Of a DNA stretch of 64,000 bases, positions 47,874 through 59,159 are shown in pieces (position 1 is the first letter of the stretch; each line of letters starts with the position of its first letter). The stretch covers positions 12,427,001 through 12,491,000 of the forward strand of contig CM032126.1 of NCBI GenBank assembly GCA_018894105.1. The letters are read 5' to 3'. A program made the position numbers and the translations under genes. The DNA is from Jacaranda mimosifolia (lineage: Eukaryota > Streptophyta > Magnoliopsida > Lamiales > Bignoniaceae). The notes beneath the pieces are model-generated. The model was not told the origin of the DNA, ran no database searches, and saw only the letters and a list, made by a program, of their open reading frames with translations.

Positions 47874-48750
47874 ATGAAACCAATACAGCCCCCGGTTGGA
47901 AGGAATAAGGTGCAGAGTGATGGGTGGGAGGATAAGGTGGAGGAGCAATTTTTGTTGTACTTGCTTGAGGCTAGGTCCTTGTTGCCACTCACTGAAGGCA
48001 GGGTTATAAAATTTGTATTGGATGAGATTCAAGGACGTCTGAAAAGGGATTTTGGAGTGTTGTTTTCAATGGACATGTTGATTTCAAAGTTTACCGAACT
48101 TCGAATAGCGTATGACATCTTCTCTAGGATGATAAATAAAGATGGTGTTCAGTATTCCCTTGCCAATTGCACTGCGTATGTGCGTCGTCCAATGAGGCGT
48201 GATCTTCGACGGGTATATTGCTGTATTTGTGTAAATAAACATCAAATCTATTTATGTGTGTAATTTTTATCCTGTTTAACTTATTTATTGCTTTGATTAA
48301 CCTAATGCATAAATTATTGTTGAATCTGTAATGCTTATTTAGGAAATCGAAGGAGTTGAGGAATATTTTGAACAATGTCCCCACAATTGGCCTGCAATAA
48401 GAAGCCTATTCACTGAAGAGAATAATATCAACATCGCTCATTTCGCCAGTCTGCCTCTTGCACTTGAGTCGTCGCCGCTTGGGACTACATCAAATCCTAT
48501 CTTGATCTCTGATAACTGTGCTGATCAGTCACACCCACCTCGCATTCGCCCTCGAGCAAGGCATATCATTGACATACCTTCGTGTAGCACTTCACCTGTA
48601 TCAGCTCACTTTTCAACTGATACGAAAGCAACAACTCTTCATGTGCTTAAGAACATTCTTCGTTCACATCCAAGCTCAGACAGTCATACGGACAGCAACA
48701 GTGAGCACATCACAGCAACATCTCATGATGACTTCCCGCCTTTGGACTGA
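47874..48750 (+). CDS. Two-exon gene inside the Harbinger element, Myb/SANT-like N-terminus, intact
   Basis: Exon 1 47874-48212 (113 codons) and exon 2 48343-48750 (135 codons and stop) join in frame across a GT..AG intron (CGACGG|GTATAT ... TATTTAG|GAAATC), giving 248 residues with no internal stop. Residues about 17-85 (WEDKVEEQFLLYLLEARSLL, then LKRDFGVLFSMDMLISKF, AYDIFSRM) resemble Myb/SANT-like domains of plant transposon ORF1 proteins. The rest is Ser/His-rich with a basic patch (PPRIRPRARH) and ends HDDFPPLD. It lies downstream of the GRF gene and shares its direction. Neighbouring genes of the element carry disabling changes and this one does not. Function is not known; it may be a second DNA-binding partner or a captured gene. 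Confidence 0.65.
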
Positions 48751-49728
48751 GGAGCAAAATTACATGTGATGTAAACTCTGGTGGTGTTGGAACAACTTAT
48801 TTCATGTGTGACTCTGTTTTGTGAATTTTGAAAATTAACCATGTTTGTCCTCCTTCTGTTTAGTTGTATCTATAAAGTGATGCGAGCACCTTGATGCATC
48901 TTCATTTTGGATGTATGGCTTTTGGTTCTAGACCTTATGTAATACTTAAACGGTTGGTTTCATTGAGGCAGGATATTTAGTGCATATTCCCAACTTTTTA
49001 GTCTGTTACATTGATGCCTTGTTCACATGTTCTTAGACCATGTTCTGCTGATTTTGTTTGAGGACTAGGTTTAGCTTGGAAAATTTTTACCTTGTCTTTG
49101 TGTGGGAGAATGAGGGCAGAAGTTTGTAATACAGGTTCTCTGGTATGTTTCTTTAAGGATAATGCATGCTTGTTGTACTTTCCACATAAGTAGGAATTAC
49201 ACAAATGTTATCTTCCATAATACATATAGATGTTGTGTTATAGAATGGGCCATCAATTTGTGAAATTGACTTCAGGAAACTCCCCTATGATACACAGTAT
49301 AAGTTAATTTGTACTATAATGTGTCATTCCTTTGGTTTATTACACATGTTCACAAATTCAATTTTTCCCAACAAATCACTGCATTTGTCAGCAAATCTTC
49401 ACACATCTGCTGCCATTTTTATTTTTCTCTCAAAATTTTAATTTATTTAAGTAGAAAACAATATACCAACCACAAAATTATAATATTAATATATTTTCAA
49501 TCACAACTTATCATCCACCATACTTTTCTAGAAATGCACGACTTTTAATAAAAAAAATACACCCAAAACCAAACACATTTTCATTTTTAAACCTATTCAA
49601 TCATTACTTTCTAACAAATCATCCAAATACATTTTCATTTCCATTTCAAATCTATAACTAACTTTTCAAATTTTAGAAATGGCTAAAAACTGGAAAGGGC
49701 TCTGGAAATAAAACCAAACGGGCCCTAA

Positions 49729-51331
49729 GTTTCCCTCCAAAACTAAATTCCCCTATTATTTTTTTATTCCCTCCAAAGTTTTGCTCCTCCCTCCATTTTG
49801 TGTATAAATAGTATGTACAAAAATTATTTGTTTTATCTTATATTATAAAATGAATTATGACGTATTATTATGGGGGTTAAAAATTTAATTATATTCTTTG
49901 TTATTATTTATTAGGACATTGTTTTTTAACAAAAAGATTTTAGAAAAATTGTTTATAAATTCTAAAAACTTTAGTTTTTACATTTAATTAATTTCATTTT
50001 AAAAATTAAAATATTCAGTACTGATAATATATTGATGTAGACAATTTGAACATGCATTTATTGAAAATTTTCTACACTTAATTAACGCAAATTATTTTGA
50101 AATTGATCAACTTGTATAACTTTAGTATAGTTGAAAATTTTGAAATTATTTTGAAATACTCATGACACTGTAATATGAACTTAGTAATATAGTTACAAGT
50201 TTAATAAATTATTTTTTATCCCTATATATTTAATTAAATATTTGAAGAACTGTTAGCATCCTTAACAAATTTGTAGACGTTGGTTGAAAATTTATATTAA
50301 AATTCAAAAATATTTTTCAAAAGCTGTTTTGATTATTTTTCAGATAAAAATACTCCTGGACTTATTTGTAACTTTAACATGGGGGGTTTAACTTTAATAT
50401 TATTTAAATTACTCAGAATAAATTTAAATAATTTTATTAATATTTTTTTAAATATTAAATAATCTTTTAATTGAAGTGGGATTAAAAAAATAAAAATTTA
50501 AAATCATCAACATATCTAAAGTAATTTAATCAAATTTAATTAAACATATTTATTAATTATAAAAGGAAAATAAAAATCAAATCCATCTCTTAATTAAATA
50601 TGATTTTGTTTTTAAATTACATCTCACTAATATTAAAAAATAATCACATTTAAAATAATTTAATTAGATTAAGTTGAATATATTTATTAAATACAAAAAA
50701 ATATTTATTAAATAAAATAAATAATTTAAAAATAAAAATAAGATCTAAAAATATCATACTAACAATAATAATTTTAAAATGTCAATTTCACTCTACCAAT
50801 CCACTAAAAAAGTTATTGACATATCTTGTTTCCTTCGAAAATACAAATAAATAAATAATTTTCTCTCAATTCATTTTGCACCTACCACCCAAAATACAAA
50901 CGAACAACCATCACATTCTCCAACCCCACTTCTGAAAAATCATTTTTCAAAAATATTTTGACAAAATGCTCTAATTCATAAACAAACAAGCTCTAATTTA
51001 AACTAATTTCATTAAATTTATTAATTAATGAAAAATAAGTAAGTCAAAATGTGTGAGATCTAGAGTTTGAATCATGAGAGACCTTTATGTGTGTATATAT
51101 AAATAAAAAAATTAAATTTATTTACTAATCAAAATAAATAATTTAAATGAAAATAAAATCTAAAATTTTATCCTAACAATATAATTTTAATAATTTTAGA
51201 TAAATAAATATTTTTAATTATTTTGAACAAAATAATGTAATAATTTTAAATAAATAACATAAGTAAAAAAACAATTTGGATTAATTTGATTAAAATTTAT
51301 TAATTGACAATAAATAAATAAGTAAAAATGT

Positions 51332-51360
<29 letters not shown>
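49729..51360. other. AT-rich CACTA interior, no gene
   Basis: The first 260 bases (TTTCCCTCCAAAACTAAATTC ..., GTATAAATAGTATG, TTTTAGAAAAATTG) are a diverged partial third copy of the last part of the 1.65-kb repeat. The remainder is very AT-rich with no open frame of note. Confidence 0.5.
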
Positions 51361-51364
<4 letters not shown>

Positions 51365-51540
51365 TTTGCTCCTTCTCCCCCCCTTCCCCACCCACCTCTT
51401 CCAACCAGCCCTCCCCCCACCCCCTACCCCCAGGCCAGGCCATCGCCGGCCAATAGCCAATGGCCAACGGTTGCTAGCCATGGCCACACCAGGCGGCCAG
51501 CCATGGCCACGCGGTGAGGGGTTGGGGAGGGGGATGTGTG
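51361..51540. repeat. GC-rich island in the CACTA interior
   Basis: After (CATA)n at 51332-51358, an abrupt GC-rich block: CTTCTCCCCCCCTTCCCC, then many GGCCA/TGGCC words (GGCCAATAGCCAATGGCCAA, GCCAGCCATGGCCAC), returning to (TA)n at 51545. It resembles in composition and motif type the islands at 13205 and 14060. Confidence 0.55.
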
Positions 51541-52021
51541 TTATTATATATATATTTATATGATATTTATTTTATATATATTTATATTGATATTATATAT
51601 ATATGATATTTTTTATTGATATATAAAAATTTTAATTTTTTTTATGAGGATTTTGTTATATATTTTTAAATGTTTTAATAAAGGTTGATTGGGCATTTCA
51701 AATTTTGTGGAATTTTTATAAATAAATTAAATTTTTGGGGCTGTTGGGTAATTATTTTTTTTTAATTTAACAATTTTGCCTAAACACTAACCGAAATTGA
51801 AGTGTTGTCCCAAATGTGTTAAAAAATTTAGAGTTTTGGTCCTATAAGTGTCAACTTAAGTACCAAAAGTGCAAACCCCCCATTCAGTGGAACCAAAAAT
51901 GTAATTTTTCCAATATAACCAAACACTACGTTAGCAAAAAAAGGGAAAAGTAAGGGCTCCATTGAAATGGTAATAATTTTATTGGGCTAGTTGCAATTTA
52001 TCCCCATGTAATTTGTGAAAT
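51541..52021. other. No gene recognised
   Basis: AT-rich stretch. Near 51995-52035 it includes GCAATTTATCCCCATGTAA followed by CTCATGTGA, similar in style to the TIRs of the element at 12293-14767. No element boundary could be fixed. Confidence 0.35.
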
Positions 52022-53690
52022 AAGTATCAAACTCTCATGTGAAAAAAATATATATATATACAAAACAACTTTCTTATGTTTTATAAAATCACGCACACTG
52101 CCTCCCCCTCTACATTTGTTGCCCATTTAACATAATTTTAATATAAAAAGATTAATTTACCCTTAATCATTTCATATATATATATATATATATACAATTC
52201 AATTTAAATAACTTTTTATTATCATATTTTATTTTATTTTTATTTTTTTCATTCTTTTCTTTTCTTTTTATTCTCATTTCTCTCTTCTTCCATTATTTCA
52301 TATATTTATCATTTTATACATATATATAAATTTATCATTGTTTCTCATTTCTCATTATTTCATATATTCTCATTTTATACTTATATATATATATATTTAT
52401 TTATCTATAAAATTTTAAATAATTTTTATTTTTTTCTTTTTTCTTCCTAATTATTCATACATGTATACTTATTTTTTCTATTTATACTTATTCACATATA
52501 TATATAATATAAATATATATATATATAAATTTATCAACAAAATTTAAATTACTTTTATTTTTATCTATTTTTTTATATTTATTCATTCTAAATTAAATCG
52601 TATTTAATATTTATAAAAATATATATAATATAATTTTTTATTCATATTTATATACATATATAGTATATATATACACACTCATATATAAATTTCAATAAAA
52701 TTTAAAGAAGATTCATCATATATTTCTCATTTTATACATATATAAATTTATCATTATTTCTGATTTCTCATACTTATATACATATGTACAAATTTCAATA
52801 AAATTTAAAGAAGATTTATCATATATTTCTCATTTTATACATATATAAATTTATCATTATTTATCATTTCTCATTATTTCATATATTCTTATTTTATACA
52901 TATGTATAAATTTAGTTAATGAATTTGGATGGCAATGCAATTTTGTTTCCCTCCAACTTTGTATTCCTTCAAATTTTGGCCCATTAAAAGTGTTAACAAT
53001 TTTTTTTATTATTAGTTTGACATAATAATTTAACTTGATTTCTTCCAAAAATTTGATTCCATCTAATAATAATGAATTCTCTTCATTTTTTTCGATTCCT
53101 TTAAATTTTAGCTCCTCCATTTTTTTGTATAAATAATTTATAGCAAACTTCATTTATTTTATCTTAGATTATATGATGAATTGACATATAATTTTTTAAA
53201 TTATTAAATGACTTTCTATTATAGTTAAAAATTAAAATAGTTAAATAACATATAATTTGGACTTATAAATTTTGGTGCTTAAAATTTTAATTTTTTTATT
53301 ATAATTTATTACAATATTCTTTTAGAAAAATTCTAAAAACTCTTTAAACAAATAGTTAAAGGTTACATACCTTAACAGCAAAAGAAAAGAAAAAAATCTA
53401 GTTTATCATAATACTTAATGAAAAGAAAACGGCCCATAAAGTTAGGGTTGTTAATGTTACATTTCGTTTTTTTTAATCGTTGTATTGGTCGGTTAAAGAT
53501 TTTTATAACTTATAGATATCTATATATTAATTGTGTGTATGTTTTACTATATAAATTGCTAAAATGAAAATAACTTCCGCGGTCTAATATAGTGTAAAAA
53601 AAGTATTAATTTAAAGTATATTATTAAATGTAATGATTATTAACTTTTATGGACCTGAACAAATTGTTCTTAAGAATTAATTGTAGTGTA
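52022..53690. repeat. 1.65-kb direct repeat, copy B
   Basis: Parallels copy A (40915-42604) in the same orientation, from CAAACTCTCATGTGAAAAAAA to GTTCTTAAGAATTA. Differences are scattered substitutions, different (TA)n lengths and an extra AAAGAAGATTCATCATATATT-like duplication near 52700-52830. The 98-codon minus ORF at 52857-53153 is not a gene. Confidence 0.85.
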
Positions 53691-53893
53691 GTGTAGTGTA
53701 GTGGATGGCCCAGTGTGTTAAAGCTTGATGAAGCGGCCCAAAATTCGGGGCCCAATCTAATGGTCTGATGCTGGCCTTAAGCCTATCGCACCGAAATCCA
53801 GAGAGCGAAGCCCAGCGTGCCCATACTAAGCCTCAGTTGGTCCAGCCCAGCTCGTCGGCCTAGCATTTGCATGCCTAGCGGCCCAGTGAGATC
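53682..53893. repeat. TGTAG(TG) array and GGCCCA-rich block
   Basis: AATTGTAGTGTAGTGTAGTGTAGTGG is followed by about 190 GC-rich bases rich in GCCCA/GGCCC words (GGATGGCCCAGTG, GCGGCCCAAAATTCGGGGCCC, GCGGCCCAGTGAG). The word TGGGCC is also the core of plant site II promoter elements, but no gene follows. Confidence 0.5.
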
Positions 53894-53899
53894 AAAAAA

Positions 53900-54224
53900 T
53901 TATATTATGCATTGGTAACGAAAAAATAAAATGCAACAAAATTGCTAATGTTTTAGTAACTAAATATTTTGTTACGCTATAAACATCTATTGTAACTAAC
54001 ACACTTTTTTGTTACTAATATCATATTTTTGGTAACGATACATTTTGTCACCATAAGTCCATCATTCGTAATGAATCATAGATTTCGTTACTAATACTTT
54101 TTGCGACGGGCTTTAGGGCACTAAACTTAAGTAACGAAAAATTCGTTACCAATATTTTGGGCAACGAATTTCAGCCTTATGGTAACAAAATTATTCGTTA
54201 CTAAAAGAGTAATTTGTTGTAGTG
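53900..54224 (-). repeat. CACTA right TIR and subterminal repeats
   Basis: GTAACGAAA, TTTGTTACG, TAGTAACTAA and CGTTACTAA alternate about a dozen times and end in the TIR AATTTGTTGTAGTG. They mirror the left end. Confidence 0.85.
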
Positions 54225-54797
54225 TTGTGCGTGCTGCCTGGCTAACGCCCGGCCGTGTGCGGCAGGATGCAGTTTTAAGCTTGAAGACCGAGTCATCTCA
54301 TTTTCGACTCAACTTTTATGCACCAAAAAATTTAGGACATCTCCTAAACATGTTATCACACATTTTAGATAAAATTTCCAAATTCAAATAGCTTTTAAAA
54401 GTGGAAATTCAAGTGCTCAATCAAGCTTCAAAAAACTAGTTCAAGTAAGAATCACATTCTTCAAAAATCTCCAACAAAACTCCAATCAAATTGGATCTAA
54501 AAATGACCAAAACACATTAAGGTCAAATTTAACATGCTATATCAACATATAGCAGCAATAAATGCCAAATCAATATTTATCATAAATAGCTATGAATTAA
54601 AACATACTAATCATATGAATTAATACTTAAAACACATATTAGCATGCTTTCAATTCATCAATCAAGAATCCACACACAACATCATTCAAACACTCGAATG
54701 CATCATATGAATCGAGAATTTGGTGACTTAGATCAATCCATCACATGAATCAATCATAAAAATAAAAAAATAAAAAACAAATCTAAGCATGATTTAA
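54225..54797 (-). other. Copia leader, LTR-proximal part
   Basis: Non-coding leader of the copia element between its primer site and the CACTA insertion; it continues at 39487 and below. AT-rich, no gene. Confidence 0.6.
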
Positions 54798-54809
54798 GCT
54801 CCGATACCA
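54798..54809 (-). other. Primer-binding site of the copia element (tRNA-iMet)
   Basis: TGGTATCGGAGC on the minus strand, two bases after the LTR end, is the tRNA-iMet complement with a single A to G change. Confidence 0.85.
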
Positions 54810-54811
54810 CT

Positions 54812-57012
54812 TGAAGGTTAGTAAGCCACTAGGATCCAATTATCAAACTTTAAAAGCTCAAAATAACTAGTGCTTACAACCTACCAAGGATCTAATCATG
54901 CTAGGAATTCAAATTTAGTTGGAGTGTTACCTCAAAAGGCAAATTTCCAAGGTTTCTAAGGTGAACACTTCACCAATCCAGATTTTGGCAGACCCTAGCG
55001 CAACAGAGAAACAACAACTTTTACCTCGGTTAGAGTGCTCCAAAATGACAAAAAAAATTAGAACTGCTCAACTCCTTGAGGAAGTCACTATAAACAATTC
55101 ATAGCAAAACTCGATCTGGATCTGCTCTATTCTAGTGGATCTCCAAAGCTTAGCAAATCAAATGCTTTGCCTCATTGATATGATCCAAACACCGATTGAT
55201 CTTCCATATTCCACTCACTTTTAGATAGAGAAAATGAGCAGAATGTCAATGGTGAAGGGTGATTTTTGAGGTAGGAGAAGAAGAGAGAACAAAGCCTCAA
55301 CACATGAAGCAATGTTTGGAAAGAGAGTTTTGGAATGAATTGTGGAAGAATCTAATCCTTCACACTTTTCATGCATATAACTGATCCTCTCTCTCTATAT
55401 ATATATTTATATATTGATGTTGGATGGTGTGATTCCAAGGTGGCATCACACCTTCCATGAGGGGGGCAGCCAAGTGGGGTGCCAAGGTGGCCAATTTGAA
55501 TTCAAATCTCATTTGAATTTCATGTGCATTTTAATTACATTTGAAATCTAATTTCAAATTAATTAAGATGCTAAATTCAAATGAACCTTTCATTTGAATT
55601 ATCCCTCCAAAATTTATTCTTCTTATTAATTAAATTAAACACTTTAATTTAATTAACCAACATTTAACTTAACTCTTAAGTCAAACAAGCTTAACTCTTA
55701 AACTCAATTTTGTTAATTTAACTCCTTAAATTAACTTGACCAATTGAGGGTCACTTGGCACCAAAAAATTAACTCATTAATTATTGGTCTAATTTAACTC
55801 CTTAAATTAGTTGATTAATTTAACACTTAAATTAATCAAGCCAAAATTTGACCTTCAAATTGGCACCTCAAAATCGATCTCCTTGGAGTGATTCTCTAAT
55901 GCTTAGAAAATTGTTCCAATAACTAGGAGGTTAATTGGCTTTTGTGTGTGACCAATACGTTCTACCATTCATTGGACATGGGCTCACAACTCCTTGTGAC
56001 TTTTGAATATCATATATTCATTTTACTTTCAAACACCTTTTAAACTAATCGAATCAATTCAATTAATCTCATTAATTGAAGAGTACCCAATCTCCATGGT
56101 CGATATCCAACCTCAAGCCCATGGAGACCAACTAATTGACAGAAATGAATGCTTTTGGAAAAACATCATAGCTATACGCTTACCATGCAAATACGGTCCT
56201 TCCGTCTCCTATTTCCCGAAAGAGGCTTAGGGCAAGATATTTGTCGGCTCCTTAACAGCCTCGATACTATGTCTCTATTCTCAATGTTTGATTCCTTTGT
56301 ATGACCTCACCTTTGGAAAACTCCTTTTCCAAATTTTCATACCACCTTGTGCAATGATTTCTTGGAATCAATCATTATAGAATACACAGGAAATGTACTC
56401 GCTCTTCACAAAAGCAAGGAGTCGGATTCCATCTTAGATCTCACAAACCTCCATGCCAAGTAGCTCATACCTAACCTCAACCCAAAAGACCCACTAAGTA
56501 GTCAAGGAAAAGTCAAAGTATGAGGACCGAACACAAGGTTATCATGGATCCTCAGGTCAGAGGACTAATAATTTGCACTAGCGCAAGCTGGAGAACTTAC
56601 CACTACTGACTTACCACTCCGACTATCTACTGGATTCTCCAGTGGGTCTTCAGTGCATTGTTCTCTAACAAGCACCCATATCTCATATGGTTGCCCATGG
56701 AACGGAGCAATATCCAACTCTTGGATTTATGCATCTTTAGCGCAAGTCTATTCGGATCATAGATGCCCTGTACCATAAGATCCAATTACTTGGAAGATTT
56801 AAGATCATGACCGTGTAAGACTTATTCCATGGTCACCAAACCAAGTCCCAGAGTCATAAGTGATCTGAGGGCTTCATCCAAATACGAGTGAAGTAATAAA
56901 GAGCATATGATAATGATGGTCATATAAAGAATATCATTCAATCAAGATTGTTTATACAAGGAAATAGTTTTACAAGGCCAATTTTATTGGCTTGCCGGGC
57001 ACTATTCCAACA
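54812..57012 (-). repeat. 5' LTR of the copia element, full length
   Basis: 2201 bases; on the minus strand it runs from TGTTGGAATAGTGCCC to CTAACCTTCA. It is the complete form of the LTR whose shorter copies lie at 33139-34250 and 6297-7332. Open frames inside (54919, 56003, 56948) are not genes. Confidence 0.88.
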
Positions 57013-57017
57013 CAGCA

Positions 57018-57480
57018 TGCATCATCCAAGTTTCTTTGTTGGGTTCGAGGTCTTGCTCAACCATCTCGACTACAAAGTCCGCCAAAACTTGTGTTTTTAT
57101 GGAGCTCCCGCTCTAATACTCCATGTTAAACTCCCCCAGTTCTACTGCTTACTTAACCAGACTCCCAAAAACATCTAGCTTAGCAAGGACCTGTTTCAAT
57201 GGATGGTTAGTCAAGATAATAATTTTATGAGATTGAAAATAGGGCCTCAATTTTCTTGCTGTCACCACAAGAGCTAGAGCCAACTTTTCAACCTCCAAGT
57301 ATCTACTTTCAGCCCCTTGTAACACCTTGCTCATATAGTAAACTGGCTTGTGAACTATGTTCTCCTCCCAAATTAATACAGAGCTCACAGCATGATCTGA
57401 AGTTTCCAAATACAAGTACAGGGGCTCCCCAAAAATAGGCTTTACTAGCAAAGGTGGTGAGGCCAAACACACCTTGAGGT
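57018..57480 (-). pseudogene. First RNase H of the outer Tat gypsy and start of the second
   Basis: 57149-57472 encodes LYLETSDHAVSSVLIWEE, VYYMSKVLQGAESRYLEVEK and KIIILTNHPLKQVLAK, the normal gypsy RNase H; the first motif has TSD where YLS.SD/YLAVSD is usual. The connector (57030-57148) has VLADFVVEMVEQDLEP, typical just before the archaeal-type RNase H. That domain opens with WMMH at the copia insertion point. Confidence 0.82.
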
Positions 57481-58383
57481 CTTGAAATACTTTTTCACAC
57501 TCTTCATTCCACTAGAAGTTCCTCATATTCCTCAAGACTTTGAAGAAAGGTAAGCTTTTATCCGCTGACCTCAAAATGAGCCGGTTCAAAGATGCGATCC
57601 TTCCAGTCAATTTCTGTACATCCTTCACCGACTTAGGTGAGCTCATGTCTGTTATTGCTTTGATCTTTTAAGGATTGGCTTCTATTCCACGCTTACAAAC
57701 CAAGTATCCCAACAACTTTGTGCCCTTGACCCCGAAGGTGCACTTTGTCAAGTTAAGCTTTATTTTATATTTTCTTATGATAGCAAAAGTTTCTTCCAAA
57801 TGCATCAAGTGATTGAGTTCATTCAGGCTCTTAACCAGCATATCATCCACATAGACCTCCATACTTACCCCGATTAGGTCTTTAAAAATTTTGTCCACCA
57901 GCCTCTAGTAAGTTGCCTCTGCATTCTTTAACGTGAAGGGAATAACACTGTAATAGAAAATCCCCCTTTCAGTGATAAAGGTTATTTTATCCCTATCTTG
58001 CTCCGCCATAAAGATCTAATGATAGCCCTGAAAGGCATCCATCATATTAAAAAGAGCACATCCAGTGATTGAGTCTACTAGGACGTCAATCCGGGGCAAG
58101 GGGTAGGGGTCTTTGGACAGACCTTGTTCAGGTCTGAATAGTCTGTGCACATTTTCCATCTCCCTTCCATTTTCAACACAACCACCACATTCGAAAGCCA
58201 TTTCATGAATAGGATCTCAATAACATATCCTGTCTCCAAAAGCTTGTTGACCTTATCCTCTATGATCCGATTTTTCAATGCCCCATGATTTCTTTTCTTC
58301 AGTTGGATGGGTCTTATTTAGGGATCTATATCCAGCCTATGCACAATCACCTCAAGGTCTATCCCTTCAAAATCCAAGGGCTT
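57481..58383 (-). pseudogene. Reverse transcriptase of the outer Tat gypsy
   Basis: 58016-58278 holds LSNVVVVLKMEGRWKMCTDY, DLNKVCPKDPYPLPRID and FNMMDAFQGYH. 57668-57898 holds IFKDLIGVSMEVYVDDMLVK with an intact YVDD catalytic loop (57842-57853) and KLNLTKCTFGVKG. A frame change at about 58150 and stops between the pieces break it, but the active site is unchanged. Confidence 0.85.
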
Positions 58384-58722
58384 CTATGTGAAGACATCCG
58401 CCTTTTTTCTCAAGAACTCAATGGTTAAAAGTTCCAGCTCAGCAGCCATTTGGGTTCCAATCCGTATGACCTTACTCGGGTCCCTTGGTATTGACTCGAT
58501 CTCTTTGAACCCTCCAACCAGTTTTATTATGAATTCTTCTACTCGTCTCTTTTTGTTCTCCTCGTGAGGCTTCAAGTTCGCAATGTCCTCAACTGAAGAA
58601 ATAATCATTTTCTTCCCCTTTGACCCCGAGCTCTCTACCTTAAGCCGCTTTTTCAAAGACACATGATAGCATTCTCTTGCCTCCTTTTGATCAGAACATA
58701 CCTCCCCTAGGCCCCATTTCAT
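58384..58722 (-). pseudogene. Protease-RT linker of the outer Tat gypsy
   Basis: 112 open codons of charged sequence (REECYHVSLKK-like ARECYHVSLKKRLKVE, then SIPRDPSKVIRIGTQM and LRKKADVF). The end matches the conserved lead-in to RT in Tat elements. Confidence 0.7.
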
Positions 58723-58761
58723 CGAGAACTTTATTTTCAGATGAAAAGTTGATACTACCGC

Positions 58762-59159
58762 TTAGAATTGGTTTAGCTTAGGTCTTCCCAAGCCCATATT
58801 GTATGCAAATGGTGTGTCCACTACTAGGAATTTTAGCATGAGGGTCCTTCGATGGGGTTCCATTCCCAAAAATACTAAAAGGTTAATAGTCCTTATCGGC
58901 GTGACCTCAGCCCCTCCAAATCCTGTCAAGGGTGTGTAAACTGGCGTAATCCTTGTGAGCATGAGCTCCATCTTTTTCAATACCTCCAAAAATAATATAT
59001 CCATGGAGCTCCCATTGTCCACCAAGATCGTATCCACTGAAAATTGGTTATGTCTATTGTGATGACCATAAGGTTATTTTGTGTTCTAATGACCTCTTGA
59101 GAGTCCCTACCATCAAAGGTAATAGTAGATTGATCAGTAATACTCAGTACTGGATTCAT
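58762..59159 (-). pseudogene. Aspartic protease of the outer Tat gypsy
   Basis: The lead-in SITDQSTITFDGRDSQEV is at 58977-59159. The catalytic part at 58762-59037 has ILVDNGSSMDILFLEVL with the D-N-G-S loop, LTGFGGAEVTPI and FLVVDTPFAYNMGLGRPKLN, close to the family consensus. One frame change joins the two pieces. Confidence 0.85.

Larger units (their letters stand above)
42608..49725 (+). mobile_element. PIF/Harbinger transposon, 7.1 kb
   Basis: Left end TGGCTTGTTTGGTTTTATTTCC. The right end, reverse-complemented, is GGGCCCGTTTGGTTTTATTTCC, so the inverted repeat matches at most of 22 positions. TAA flanks both sides (42605-42607, 49726-49728), the PIF/Harbinger target signature. Inside, all on the plus strand, are a Myb/SANT-like ORF1 gene, a DDE transposase, a GRF zinc-finger gene and a further two-exon gene. 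It interrupts the CACTA element. Confidence 0.9.
39491..54224. mobile_element. CACTA (En/Spm) element, 14.7 kb, without recognisable transposase
   Basis: Left end CACTACAACAAATTGCACTT at 39491, right end AGTAATTTGTTGTAGTG at 54224. The terminal inverted repeat CACTACAACAAATT is perfect over 14 bases. Target duplication TTG at 39488-39490 and 54225-54227 fits the 3-bp rule. Both ends carry subterminal GTAAC/GTTAC motifs. The inside holds long repeats, a minisatellite and a later Harbinger insertion, but no TnpD-type transposase or Transposase_24 gene. It is therefore non-autonomous. Confidence 0.92.
33139..57012 (-). mobile_element. Ty1-copia element with nested CACTA and Harbinger
   Basis: Two related LTRs (33139-34250 and 54812-57012) flank gag, protease, integrase, RT and RNase H in copia order on the minus strand. 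Target duplication: CAACA at 33134-33138 and CAGCA at 57013-57017 (plus strand), one base apart. Removing the element and one copy restores an uninterrupted aRH start in the host gypsy. The 14.7-kb CACTA element sits in its leader between primer site and gag. Without it the copia is about 9.1 kb. Confidence 0.9.
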
